This document shows positions 43,827 to 52,502 of a DNA stretch of 64,000 nt, in pieces. Source of the DNA: Muricauda sp. SCSIO 64092 (GTDB lineage Bacteria; Bacteroidota; Bacteroidia; Flavobacteriales; Flavobacteriaceae); contig NZ_CP095413.1 in assembly GCF_023016285.1 (NCBI RefSeq), positions 2,232,001 to 2,296,000 on the forward strand. The letters run 5' to 3'. The notes under the pieces were generated by a model. It had not been told where the DNA came from. It did not search any database and saw nothing but the letters and a program-made list of their open reading frames with translations. The position numbers were made by a program, and so were the translations under genes. Every line of letters starts with the position of its first letter. The first letter of the stretch is position 1.

Positions 43827-45299
43827 ATGAAAAGGAATAATTTAGATAACCTTTTTAAAGAAAAGTTCAAGGACTTCTCTGAAATACCGGATGAACGGAT
43901 TTGGGAGAAACTTGAGGCGTCTTTAGCGAAAAAGAAGAAAAAAAGGGTAGTTCCCATTTGGTGGCAATTGGGGGGTGCCGCTGCTGCCATAGCCATCTTA
44001 CTATACATTATCGACCCCTTCTCCAGTGCGGAGAATACCACTGTACCAACCGTAGTGGATACGCAGGAACATATCCAGGATAGTCCCCGGAACACCGAAG
44101 ATAAAAAACCGGACGGTCTAAAACCGATCCAACAATCCAAGGAAACACCATTGGTTGATAATGAACATTCCACCGGGGAAGGAATCAAATCCAAAGAACA
44201 GAATACTATTTCCCCAGCATCCAAAAACGTAGCCCACCCCCAAAGAGACCGATCGATACCTTCCGAAGCCATTGCGGTGAACACCAAGGAAAAAGAGGGG
44301 CAGGAAGATCCCAACAAGATTACGGATCCAAATAAGGATAAAGACGCCGTTGCCATCAAAAATGGGGACGTGGCCGAAAACCATAGGACACCAAAGGATC
44401 CGAATGGAATCGAAAAAGAGGGGCAAAATGAAAATAAAATGGAGCTTTTGGAAGGTGAAACCGAGGTAGCTCAAAATGAGAACGAGGAGGAAAAATCCAA
44501 AATCTCGATTTATGATGCCATAGAAGCACAGGAAGGGTCGGAACAAGAAGCCGTTGCCGCATCCCAGAAAAAGGACAGATGGTCCATGGGACCTTCGGTG
44601 GCCCCCGTTTTCTATAGTTCCACGGGAGAAGGTTCCCCCGTACATTCCGATTTTGCCCCTAACAGCAAATCGGGAAATCTCAACCTTAGCTATGGACTCA
44701 CGGTCACCTACAATATAAGTGAAAAATTAAGTGTACGGTCTGGAGTCCACAGAGTTGATTTTGGGTACGATACCAACGATATTGTCTTCTCCTCTTCATT
44801 GACCACTTCTACCAATGAGCTGATTGACAATATATCCTATACCCGAACATCAAGAAATTTGGTCGTGGAGAGCAAAAGCACTCGTAGTGCCACGATAGAC
44901 AACGTTGCTGAATTCTCAGGAGGTGGAGCAAGTGAGCTTGAAGGGCAAATGGTGCAACAATTGGGCTATATAGAAGTGCCCATGGAGCTCAACTATGCCT
45001 TGTTGGACAGGAGGTTTGGGGTCAATCTTATAGGAGGAATAAGTTCTTTGTTCCTGGTGGACAATTCCATAAGCCTGGAATCCGACCAATTGGTTACGGA
45101 AGTGGGAGAAGCCAATAACGCCAACAGTGTAAATTTTAGCACCAATATTGGCATTGGATTCAACTATGAAATATCGAAAAAAGTACAATTTAACGTAGAG
45201 CCTATTTTTAAATATCAACTGAACACATTCTCCGACACCGCTGGTGATTTTAGGCCATTTGCCGTTGGGGTGTACAGCGGCTTAAATTTTAGGTTTTAA
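43827..45299 (+). CDS. Predicted anti-sigma/outer-membrane barrel protein spanning both membranes
   Basis: A 490-residue protein from the ATG at 43827; six more codons upstream overlap the sigma gene. Residues 1-44 are charged and cytoplasmic (NLFKEKFKDFSEIPDERIWEKL), a form seen in anti-sigma proteins. Residues 45-62 form one transmembrane helix. Residues about 64-250 are a polar low-complexity linker rich in Glu, Lys, Asn and Asp. From about 251 to the end, alternating strands (WSMGPSVAPVFYSS, LNLSYGLTVTYNISEKLSVRSGVHRVDFGY, GYIEVPMELNYALL, VQFNVEPIFKYQL, FAVGVYSGLNFRF) resemble a small outer-membrane barrel. The family is common in Flavobacteriaceae. The anti-sigma role is inferred from position. 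Confidence 0.65.
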   Translation: MKRNNLDNLFKEKFKDFSEIPDERIWEKLEASLAKKKKKRVVPIWWQLGGAAAAIAILLYIIDPFSSAENTTVPTVVDTQEHIQDSPRNTEDKKPDGLKPIQQSKETPLVDNEHSTGEGIKSKEQNTISPASKNVAHPQRDRSIPSEAIAVNTKEKEGQEDPNKITDPNKDKDAVAIKNGDVAENHRTPKDPNGIEKEGQNENKMELLEGETEVAQNENEEEKSKISIYDAIEAQEGSEQEAVAASQKKDRWSMGPSVAPVFYSSTGEGSPVHSDFAPNSKSGNLNLSYGLTVTYNISEKLSVRSGVHRVDFGYDTNDIVFSSSLTTSTNELIDNISYTRTSRNLVVESKSTRSATIDNVAEFSGGGASELEGQMVQQLGYIEVPMELNYALLDRRFGVNLIGGISSLFLVDNSISLESDQLVTEVGEANNANSVNFSTNIGIGFNYEISKKVQFNVEPIFKYQLNTFSDTAGDFRPFAVGVYSGLNFRF

Positions 45300-45336
45300 A
45301 GAAGTTGGTTAGTACGCCGTTTTTACGGCATGCTTT

Positions 45337-45373
45337 AAGCCCTATGATTTTCTTGTGTCATAGGGCTTTTTTT
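45337..45373. terminator. Terminator shared by convergent genes
   Basis: AAGCCCTATGA (45337-45347) pairs perfectly with 45358-45368 around a 10-base loop, with T after and A-rich bases before. The plsC stop codon lies within the stem, so it serves both the barrel gene and plsC. Confidence 0.85.
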
Positions 45374-46112
45374 GATCATCGTCCAGCAAAGTTCCCAGCA
45401 ACAGCTTCCTTATCTCGTTTTTTATGGTCCCCGAGTCCGCCGTACCTAAGATACCGGTTTCAACAAAAGAATGGACTTTGACCCGTAATTTCCCCGGAGA
45501 TCCACTAAAAAACTTCCACGGAAACCGCTTTTTACAATCCAAAAAAGTCATCGGAACGATTGGTATATTATAAATGATCGCCATTCTAAACGCACCATCT
45601 TTGAACTTGTCCAAAACAATATGTTCTTCCGGTATGCCCCCTTCAGGAAAAATACAAATGCTCAATCCCTTTTCCAGCCTTCTTTTTGCCCTTCTATATA
45701 CGGCACTTCTACTCTTGGGGTCACTTCGATCTACCAAAATACAGGCCCGCCGATAAAAAAAGCCAAAAACCGGAATCTTGGCCAATTCCTGCTTTCCCAC
45801 AAAAACAAAAGGGTTTTTGCTCACATAGAGCATCAACATAATATCCAACATACTGCTATGGTTGGCCACTAACATATAGCCCTTTTCCCGTATCAGTTCT
45901 TGATCCCACTGGATTTTAGGGGGGCATCCCATACCAAATAAAATGGTCTTGGCCCATATGTTCCTTGCCAACCAATAAAATTGATTATAGGTCTTTTCCG
46001 AAAGTGTGGTCAGCAGTAATAATGGGGAGAACAGCAAAATTGGGATTGCAACCAACATATAAAACCAAATTCGGTACAATGAATGGCTTATGTTCTTTAG
46101 AAGTTGCAACAC
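45342..46112 (-). CDS. plsC: 1-acyl-sn-glycerol-3-phosphate acyltransferase
   Basis: A 256-residue membrane enzyme making phosphatidic acid. An N-terminal hydrophobic segment (about 12-34) precedes the acyltransferase motifs: NHSSMLDIMLMLY (H-x-x-x-x-D-like motif I), ILVDRSDPKSR, IFPEGGIPEEH (motif III) and IPIVPMTFLD (motif IV). Length and motif order are normal. Its stop codon lies inside the shared terminator at 45337-45373. The start at 46112 lies 106 bases from the GlsB-type gene, divergently. Confidence 0.92.
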   Translation of the reverse strand: MLQLLKNISHSLYRIWFYMLVAIPILLFSPLLLLTTLSEKTYNQFYWLARNIWAKTILFGMGCPPKIQWDQELIREKGYMLVANHSSMLDIMLMLYVSKNPFVFVGKQELAKIPVFGFFYRRACILVDRSDPKSRSAVYRRAKRRLEKGLSICIFPEGGIPEEHIVLDKFKDGAFRMAIIYNIPIVPMTFLDCKKRFPWKFFSGSPGKLRVKVHSFVETGILGTADSGTIKNEIRKLLLGTLLDDDQKKPYDTRKS

Positions 46113-46146
46113 GAATCAAAAGTAGAATTTTTGACTATCTTTAAAT

Positions 46147-46194
46147 GAAGTGATTTAAACTTTTCGTCTAAACGCAAAAAGTTTAAATCACTTC
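46147..46194. promoter_or_regulatory. Long inverted repeat upstream of the GlsB-type gene
   Basis: GAAGTGATTTAAACTTTT (46147-46164) is perfectly complementary to 46177-46194 around a 12-base loop. It lies between the divergent plsC and GlsB-type starts. No T run follows in the plus direction, so an operator or leader hairpin is more likely than a terminator. Confidence 0.7.
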
Positions 46195-46218
46195 AACACC
46201 TAATCAAAAGATAAAATC

Positions 46219-46464
46219 ATGGGAGGACTACTTTATGCACTACTTATCGGTGGTTTTGCCGGGTGGCTTGCAGGCAAAATTATGAAGGGGGGCGGTTTCG
46301 GTGTGCTTATCAACATCATCCTTGGCATTGTTGGTGGGGCAGTGGGCAACTGGCTTTTTAACACCTTGGGAGTCCATATAGGCTCCGGTATTGTAGGCGA
46401 TTTGATTACAGGGGTCATTGGGGCAATCGTGGTCCTTTTTGTAGCTGGGCTTTTCAAGAAATAA
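46219..46464 (+). CDS. GlsB/YeaQ/YmgE-family stress membrane protein
   Basis: An 81-residue, highly hydrophobic protein with GGFAGWLAGKIMKGGGFGVLINIILGIVGGAVGNWLF and GDLITGVIGAIVVLFVAG, the glycine-zipper helices of the GlsB/YeaQ family, usually induced by envelope or osmotic stress. The basic end FKK follows. The upstream hairpin at 46147-46194 may regulate it. A strong terminator follows at 46481-46508. Confidence 0.88.
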   Translation: MGGLLYALLIGGFAGWLAGKIMKGGGFGVLINIILGIVGGAVGNWLFNTLGVHIGSGIVGDLITGVIGAIVVLFVAGLFKK

Positions 46465-46480
46465 TCTCATATGAAACCAT

Positions 46481-46508
46481 AAAAAAAGCGGCCCGGGCCG
46501 CTTTTTTT
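46481..46508 (+). terminator. Terminator between the GlsB-type gene and trpS
   Basis: The perfect palindrome AGCGGCCCGGGCCGCT (46487-46502) is flanked by A and T tracts. It lies 16 bases after the GlsB-type stop, so trpS has its own promoter. Confidence 0.88.
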
Positions 46509-46546
46509 ATCTCCGATGGTGTTACTTTTACCGCTAAATTTTTGCC

Positions 46547-47515
46547 ATGGCACGCATTTTAACTGGGATTCAAAGTACGGGAGTCCCTCACTTGGGTAAT
46601 ATACTGGGAGCAATTGTCCCTGCTATAAAAATGGCCCAAAAACCAGAAAACGATTCTTTTTTATTCATTGCGGACATGCATTCCCTTACGCAAATCAAAA
46701 ATGGGGAAACATTGCGGCAAAACACCTATGCCACGGCTGCCGCGTGGTTATCCTTTGGTTTGGATATTGAAAAAACCGTTTTTTACCGTCAAAGTGATGT
46801 CCCCCAGGTTACGGAATTGGCCTGGTATTTAAGCTGTTTCTTTCCGTATCAACGCTTGACATTGGCCCATTCCTTTAAAGACAAGGCAGACCGTCTACAG
46901 GACGTAAATTCAGGATTGTTCAGCTATCCCATGCTCATGGCCGCGGATATTCTTTTATATGATGCGGAGATTGTACCTGTGGGCAAGGATCAATTGCAGC
47001 ATTTGGAGATGACCAGGGATGTGGCTTCGCGTTTTCACAACCAACTGGGCGAAACCTTTGTATTGCCCGAAGCCAAAGTGCATGAAGACACCATGTACGT
47101 GCCCGGAACCGATGGGGAAAAGATGAGTAAAAGCAAGGATAACATTATCAATATTTTTCAACCGGATAAAAAACTTCGCAAGCAGGTAATGGGTATTGTG
47201 ACGGACAGTACCCCTATGGAAGATCCAAAGGATCCCACAAATGACAATGTTTTTGCGCTTTACAAGCTATTGGCCTCCCAGGAACAGATTGAAGGGATGA
47301 GTGCCAATTATTTGGCCGGAAACTATGGTTATGGCCATGCGAAACAAGCCCTTTATGAGCTAATCCTTACTAAGTTTGAAGAACCTAGGGAACGGTTTAC
47401 CTATTATATGAACCATTTGCATGAAGTGGATGAAGCCCTGGCCAAAGGTGCTGAAAAGGCAAGAACGGTAGCTAATGGTGTTTTGGCCCGAGTTCGGGAA
47501 AAGGTCGGGTATTAA
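46547..47515 (+). CDS. trpS: Tryptophanyl-tRNA synthetase
   Basis: A 322-residue class Ic synthetase charging tRNA-Trp. The signatures TGVPHLGN (HIGH-like, 11-18) and EKMSKS (KMSKS at 192-196) are in place, with PVGKDQLQHLEMTRDVA in the dimer and tRNA region. Length is typical. The start MARILTGIQSTG at 46547 is standard. It converges with dprA, with about 190 bases between them holding no recognised gene. Confidence 0.96.
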   Translation: MARILTGIQSTGVPHLGNILGAIVPAIKMAQKPENDSFLFIADMHSLTQIKNGETLRQNTYATAAAWLSFGLDIEKTVFYRQSDVPQVTELAWYLSCFFPYQRLTLAHSFKDKADRLQDVNSGLFSYPMLMAADILLYDAEIVPVGKDQLQHLEMTRDVASRFHNQLGETFVLPEAKVHEDTMYVPGTDGEKMSKSKDNIINIFQPDKKLRKQVMGIVTDSTPMEDPKDPTNDNVFALYKLLASQEQIEGMSANYLAGNYGYGHAKQALYELILTKFEEPRERFTYYMNHLHEVDEALAKGAEKARTVANGVLARVREKVGY

Positions 47516-47703
47516 TAGATTGTAAAGATCGATAAACCGCCGATTCAGGCCTGTTATGGATCGGCTTTAAAGCGTTCATTTCGCGACCATTCCCTCTGAT
47601 AAAGCCGTTTTTGCCTGTTTTAATCCTTTTTATTACGTTAAAATGCAACTGTACCGGAATACCCTGTCTGTCCCTTTTCCCTTCGATAAAGGGTTCTCCT
47701 TTC

Positions 47704-48816
47704 CTAGATCGCCTCGAACAATTTACCGGGTAACGGACGTATCACTCCTTTCATCTCCATATTCAACAAAGAAGAGGAGGTTTTAAAAATGGGCAAATTG
47801 CACTCCAGGGCCACGGTATCCAGTAGTTGTTTTCCGTTCAACTGTAGATATTGGTAGATAGACCTTTCTGTTTCGTTCAGTTCCGCGAACAACTGTTTTT
47901 GAACCGTATGTTGTTCTTTTTCAGCCAATTCCCATCCTAAAATATAGATTAAGTCGGCCGCTGTGGTCAATATATGGGCTTTTTGTTGTTTGATAAGGTT
48001 ATTGCAGCCCACACTAAACCTGTCCGATGTCCGTCCCGGTACGGCAAAAACATCCCTGTTATAGCTATGTGCGATATCCGCAGTAACCAAACTACCGCCC
48101 TTTTCTGCAGACTCCACAACTATGGTGGCATCACTCATTCCCGCAATGATCCGATTGCGTTTTAGGAAGTTTTCCCTATCTGGATTACTGGAACTCCAGA
48201 ACTCTGTTATAAAACCACCATTCCCTTCGACCTGGGAAACATAGTTCTGATGCGCTTTTGGATACATCTGGTTCAGGCCATGTGCCAAGCATCCAATGGT
48301 CTGTAAGTTATGATCCATCGCCGCTCGTTGGGCAGCAATATCCACACCATAGGCAAAACCGCTGACAATAATGGGATCCAGAGGGGCAATGTCCTCCATG
48401 AACCTTTCTATAAAGGCAGCCCCGTAGCTGGTAATCCTTCGGGTACCCACAACACTTATGATTTTTTTATGGGCAACATCCATGGTCCCCCTTTTAAAAA
48501 TGAGGATTGGGGCATCAATGCAGTGTTTTAGGTGTTTGGGGTAGTCATCATCCTTAAAAAAGGAATACGCAACCCCATGCTTTTGGATGAACTGGAATTC
48601 CTTTTCCGCTTCCTCCAAATACCGGTGGTCCCATAATCCGGAGAGCATTGCGGAACCAATCCCGTCTATTCTTTGAAGGGCCACCCTTTTCTCCTTAAAA
48701 ACCTGTTCTGCAGTACCACATCTATCCAACAGCCTTTTGGCACTGATATCCCCTACAAGGGGAACCCTTTGTAACCTCAAAAGGGCAATAAGTTCAGTAT
48801 GTGGGAGCTTGGCCAT
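47704..48816 (-). CDS. dprA: DNA-processing protein DprA
   Basis: A 370-residue protein loading RecA on incoming single-stranded DNA during transformation. It has an N-terminal helical domain (AKRLLDRCGTAEQVF, IDGIGSAMLSGL), the Rossmann-like DprA core with VVGTRRITSYGAAFIERFMED, VSGFAYGVDIAAQRAA, GCLAHGLNQMYP, FLKRNRIIAGMSDATIVVESAEKGGSLVTA and GRTSDRFSVGCNNLIKQQKA, and a C-terminal winged-helix segment. All core motifs are intact. Divergent from the SPOR gene at 48913, with 96 bases between. Confidence 0.95.
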   Translation of the reverse strand: MAKLPHTELIALLRLQRVPLVGDISAKRLLDRCGTAEQVFKEKRVALQRIDGIGSAMLSGLWDHRYLEEAEKEFQFIQKHGVAYSFFKDDDYPKHLKHCIDAPILIFKRGTMDVAHKKIISVVGTRRITSYGAAFIERFMEDIAPLDPIIVSGFAYGVDIAAQRAAMDHNLQTIGCLAHGLNQMYPKAHQNYVSQVEGNGGFITEFWSSSNPDRENFLKRNRIIAGMSDATIVVESAEKGGSLVTADIAHSYNRDVFAVPGRTSDRFSVGCNNLIKQQKAHILTTAADLIYILGWELAEKEQHTVQKQLFAELNETERSIYQYLQLNGKQLLDTVALECNLPIFKTSSSLLNMEMKGVIRPLPGKLFEAI

Positions 48817-48912
48817 TCACCGAAGTTTTTCACAATATACCCAAATTCAAATGTTAATAAAAAGTTATCCGTTACATTTCGGAACGCTATATTTTTTTCA
48901 ATATTTGCCCCT

Positions 48913-49860
48913 ATGCGCGTAGAACATTATATAGCAGAGTTGCTGTACAGATACAATTGTGTCGTGGTCCCAAATTTTGGGGCTTTCCTGGCTAATACAA
49001 CAGCTGCATGTATCGATGTTTCACAGCAAACCTTGCATCCACCTACTAAAAACCTGTCCTTTAACCAACAGTTGACAAAGAATGATGGTTTATTGGTTTC
49101 GCATATCGCCAATGCCAAAAACCTTCCCTATGAAGCCCTTCTGAAAGAAGTAGAGGAGGTTTCCAAACAATGGAAAGTGAGGCTGGACAGTGGCAAACAC
49201 TTGTTTTTGGAAGGTATTGGAAAGCTTTGGATAGGCAAGGAACAGCGGATACAGTTTCTTCCTGAGGACGGTTATAACTATTTAGCGGCCTCTTTTGGTT
49301 TTTCTTCACTTAACGCTACGCCTATTATCCGTGAAAAACTGAAGGAGGAAGTACAACAGTTGGAAGAAAAGGTGCCCTTTACCATTACCCCAGAGCGTCG
49401 TGAAGGGGTTAGATCCAAGGGCTGGCTGCAGTATGCCGCCATTTTTTTGCTTTTGTTGGCTACAGGGACCAGTGCGTATCAGTTCTACCAACAAAACCAA
49501 TACCGACAGGATATGGTTAGGCAAAATGTCCAGGAACAGGTTTCCAGACATATCCAAGAAGCCACTTTTTTTGAGGGAAGTCCGTTGGAATTACCTGCGT
49601 TGAACCTTAACATCACCAAAATGGCCAAAGGCCCAATGCACCACGTGATTGCAGGGGCGTTTCGGTTTCGGGAAAATGCGGACAAAAAAATCGATCAACT
49701 CAAAGCACAGGGTTATGATGCCGTATACTTAGGTACCAATCGGTATGGTTTGCATCAAGTAACCTTTGATAGTTTTTCGGATAGCCAGGAGGCATTGCGG
49801 TTTCTTAAAAAAATTAAAGCCACCGTATCTGCGGACGCCTGGATGCTTTCCGAAAAATAA
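48913..49860 (+). CDS. HU-CCDC81-type and SPOR-domain membrane protein
   Basis: A 315-residue protein from the ATG at 48913 (MRVEHYIAELLYRYNCVVVPNFGAFL, the usual family start); the frame opens 38 codons earlier without support. Residues 1-130 form the HU-CCDC81-like domain. A helix with ERREGVRSKG precedes a transmembrane segment (171-189). A linker leads to the SPOR domain (about 240-315: HHVIAGAFRFRENADKKIDQL and ALRFLKKIK). SPOR domains bind denuded peptidoglycan at division sites. The HU-like part on the cytoplasmic side may bind DNA. It is a Bacteroidota cell-division-type protein. Confidence 0.88.
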   Translation: MRVEHYIAELLYRYNCVVVPNFGAFLANTTAACIDVSQQTLHPPTKNLSFNQQLTKNDGLLVSHIANAKNLPYEALLKEVEEVSKQWKVRLDSGKHLFLEGIGKLWIGKEQRIQFLPEDGYNYLAASFGFSSLNATPIIREKLKEEVQQLEEKVPFTITPERREGVRSKGWLQYAAIFLLLLATGTSAYQFYQQNQYRQDMVRQNVQEQVSRHIQEATFFEGSPLELPALNLNITKMAKGPMHHVIAGAFRFRENADKKIDQLKAQGYDAVYLGTNRYGLHQVTFDSFSDSQEALRFLKKIKATVSADAWMLSEK

Positions 49861-49921
49861 GATTCCTTTCCAGCCAAACTCCCAAGCATATCTTGGTTAA
49901 CTTTGTACAAATTCCTATTTG

Positions 49922-50440
49922 ATGCAATCCAAGAAACCCAGTGATTCCCGTACCGTCATGACCGATATGGTGCTCCCCAGCGAAACCAACCCCTTAAATA
50001 ACCTTTTTGGGGGTGAACTCCTGGCCCGAATGGATCGAGCGGCAAGTATTTCTGCAAGAAGGCACAGCCGAAGGATTACCGTAACCGCCTCCGTGAACCA
50101 TGTCGCCTTTAACCGTTCCGTCCCCTTGGGTAGTGTGGTCACCGTAGAAGCAACGATTTCCAGGGCATTTAGAACCTCCATGGAGGTTTATATCGACGTT
50201 TGGATGGAAGACCGAATCAGTGGAGAACGGGTAAAGGCCAATGAAGCCATTTATACTTTTGTGGCGGTGGACGAAACAGGTTCCCCTACCGAGGTTCCCC
50301 ACCTGGAACCAGAAACGGAATTGGAAAAGGAACGTTATGCCGGCGCCCTACGAAGGAAACAGTTAAGTCTGGTATTGGCAGGTAAAATGAAGCCTTCCGA
50401 TGCCACAGAACTAAGGGCATTGTTTATGGGGAACTCCTAA
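49922..50440 (+). CDS. Acyl-CoA thioesterase (hotdog fold, YciA type)
   Basis: A 172-residue thioesterase from the ATG at 49922. SRTVMTDMVLPSETNPLNNLFGGELLARMDRAASISARRHS carries the family N-A/N-LFGG motif with the active-site Asp region. VNHVAFNRSVPLGSVVTVEA and VKANEAIYTFVAVD complete the hotdog. The C terminus (ELEKERYAGALRRKQLSL) is the helical extension common in this family. It would hydrolyse medium- or long-chain acyl-CoA. It converges with the aldo/keto reductase, overlapping by 4 bases. Confidence 0.9.
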   Translation: MQSKKPSDSRTVMTDMVLPSETNPLNNLFGGELLARMDRAASISARRHSRRITVTASVNHVAFNRSVPLGSVVTVEATISRAFRTSMEVYIDVWMEDRISGERVKANEAIYTFVAVDETGSPTEVPHLEPETELEKERYAGALRRKQLSLVLAGKMKPSDATELRALFMGNS

Positions 50441-51273
50441 AAGTCAAAATTATCCGGGTCCGGACCAAAACGTTGACCACGGTGCATGGCGTCCAATAGC
50501 GCTACATCGGTTTCGGACAGTTCAAAATCAAAGATATCGGCGTTGGCAATAATCCGTTCTTTTTTCGAGGATTTTGGAATGGTAACGACCCCCTTTTGCA
50601 GATCCCACCGCAACACGATCTGGGCAATGGACTTATTGTATTTTCCAGCCAGTTGTTGAAATTCCTCCATACCAAAGATCTTCCCTTGCATCATGGGCGA
50701 CCACGCTTCGTACTGAATGGTATTTTTATTGCAGAAATCAATCAAATCCTGTTGTACCAAAAAAGGATGGAACTCCATTTGATTCACCATTGGGACAACG
50801 GAAGCCTCGGTAAGCAGGTCTTCCAGATGGTGTTGCAAAAAATTGCTTACCCCAATAGCGCGAATCCGGCCTTCGGCATACAATTTTTCCAGTGCTTTCC
50901 AGGTATCCTTGTATTTCCCGGCAACCGGCCAGTGGACAAGGTAAAGGTCCAAATACTCCATGTCCAATCGTTCCAAACTGGCCTCAAAAGCTTTTAAGGT
51001 GGTCTCATAGCCTTGGTCCGTATTCCATACCTTGCTTACCACAAAAAGGTCTTCCCGGGGAACACCACATTGTTTGACCCCTTCCCCAACACCGTCCTCA
51101 TTTTTGTAAACCGATGCGGTATCAATATGGCGATATCCGGATTCCACGGCCCATTTTATGGCATCGATAACCTCTTGGCCATCCTTGGACAGATACACCC
51201 CTAAGCCAAAATAGGGCATTTTAACCCCATTGTTCAACGTAAACGTTCCCTGTAAATCGGTAATTTCCTTCAT
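50437..51273 (-). CDS. Aldo/keto reductase
   Basis: A 278-residue NADPH-dependent reductase of the AKR5-type family. The tetrad is intact: D51, Y56, K81 and H114 (ASVYKNE, VVSKVWN, YLVHWPV). PYFGLGVYLS at the N terminus, GVSNFLQHHLEDLL and the cofactor loop VTIPKSSKKERI are all in place. The native substrate is not predictable; such enzymes reduce aldehydes and keto acids. The gene lies 4 bases before the EnvC-like gene on the same strand, so it may share a transcript. Confidence 0.92.
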   Translation of the reverse strand: MKEITDLQGTFTLNNGVKMPYFGLGVYLSKDGQEVIDAIKWAVESGYRHIDTASVYKNEDGVGEGVKQCGVPREDLFVVSKVWNTDQGYETTLKAFEASLERLDMEYLDLYLVHWPVAGKYKDTWKALEKLYAEGRIRAIGVSNFLQHHLEDLLTEASVVPMVNQMEFHPFLVQQDLIDFCNKNTIQYEAWSPMMQGKIFGMEEFQQLAGKYNKSIAQIVLRWDLQKGVVTIPKSSKKERIIANADIFDFELSETDVALLDAMHRGQRFGPDPDNFDF

Positions 51274-51277
51274 TGTT

Positions 51278-52501
51278 TTATAATTGATAAATCCATTCTT
51301 CAGGATTTAATTTTTTGGTATTTTGATAGAGATAGAACTTCAATTTGGTGAGGCCACTGGTCTTATTGGTATACACCTCCCCTATTTCTTCCTTGGCCAC
51401 TACCTTATCCCCACTCTGAACATAGGCATTGGCCAGATTATAATAGGTTGAAATGTAATTCCCATGCCGAATGAAAATTGCTTTTTGTCCAGTTCGGGTG
51501 GTTTTTACATCAATGACCTCCCCATCAAATACCGCCCTGGCCTTTTCGCCTTTGTTGGTCGTAATCGTAACCCCGTTGTTCTGGTGTTTGATTCCTGGAT
51601 AGATCTTGTCCGCATAGACCCCAAAACCCTGACTTTTTATCCCTTTCTCCACAGGCCAGATCAACTTTCCCTTATTGGCGGAAAAATTGGAGGCCAATAG
51701 TTTTGCCTCAGGTGTAAGGGAAAAGGTCCGGGAACCCGACTTCCCCGTTTTTTTGTTGGAACTGGCAATGGCAGTTCGAATCAGTTTTTCTATCTCCTGG
51801 TCTATTCTTCTGGCTTCTTTGCGTTTTGCTTGAATGGCCTGGGTGTATCGGCTCTCATTGGCCCTAATGGTCTTCAAAAGTTCCTTTTGGGAGTTGATTT
51901 CCCTGGATAGCTGGCTTTTGACCTTCCTGTTTTCCGCCAATAGCTGATTTTTGACTTTTCGTTGTTCCACCAAATCCTTGTTCAATACCGTTAACTCTGC
52001 TGTTTTGGCCTGAATTTCCTCCCCTTGCTGTTTTCTGAAAGCCGTGTATTGTTTTATGTATTTTAATCGTTTGAACGCTTGGAAAAAATTGTTCGATGAG
52101 AGCAAAAACATCAATCGGTTTTGGCCGGACCGTTGTTGGTAAGAACTCACGATCAGTTTTGCATAATCCTCTTTTAGAAGCTCCAAATCTTGCCGAAGCT
52201 TGGAAATTTTACGGACGTTGGCATTGATTTGACGGTTGAGCAAATTGGATTGCCTGTTGGTCACCCTAATCAGTTCCTGTCTTATATTGATCCGCTGGTC
52301 CAGGGCTTCCATCTGCTCAAGAACGTTTCCTCTTTCTGCCTTTTCCTCAGAAAGTAAGCGATTCATTTCCTGGATTTCCCTTTGAATCCTTGCCCGCTTC
52401 TCCTCAAGTGCTTTTTGCTCACTGCTCTGGGCCGTGAGGGCAACTCCCCAGAACAATAAAATGCACAAGGAAAAATACTGATATGTTCGCTTTGCCAACA
52501 C
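51278..52501 (-). CDS. EnvC-like murein hydrolase activator, degenerate M23 domain
   Basis: A 407-residue periplasmic protein. A signal peptide (about 1-24) precedes a long coiled coil (about 28-240, rich in Glu, Gln, Lys and Arg) and a LytM/M23-like domain (about 285-400). The metallopeptidase residues are missing: the motif that reads H-x-x-x-D in active enzymes is KHQNNGVTI here, and the later Tyr-x-His reads YYNL. This is the pattern of EnvC, which activates amidases rather than cutting peptidoglycan itself. It sits at the end of the TPR-DUF4292-EnvC cluster with a 1-base gap to the DUF4292 gene. Confidence 0.85.
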   Translation of the reverse strand: MLAKRTYQYFSLCILLFWGVALTAQSSEQKALEEKRARIQREIQEMNRLLSEEKAERGNVLEQMEALDQRINIRQELIRVTNRQSNLLNRQINANVRKISKLRQDLELLKEDYAKLIVSSYQQRSGQNRLMFLLSSNNFFQAFKRLKYIKQYTAFRKQQGEEIQAKTAELTVLNKDLVEQRKVKNQLLAENRKVKSQLSREINSQKELLKTIRANESRYTQAIQAKRKEARRIDQEIEKLIRTAIASSNKKTGKSGSRTFSLTPEAKLLASNFSANKGKLIWPVEKGIKSQGFGVYADKIYPGIKHQNNGVTITTNKGEKARAVFDGEVIDVKTTRTGQKAIFIRHGNYISTYYNLANAYVQSGDKVVAKEEIGEVYTNKTSGLTKLKFYLYQNTKKLNPEEWIYQL

Positions 52502-52502
52502 G

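Noticed and set aside
43625..44359. 244-codon minus-strand frame rich in Phe and Ser across the sigma/barrel boundary
   Set aside because: Composition mirrors the opposite strand's Lys/Glu-rich linker; it crosses two genes with good motif support.
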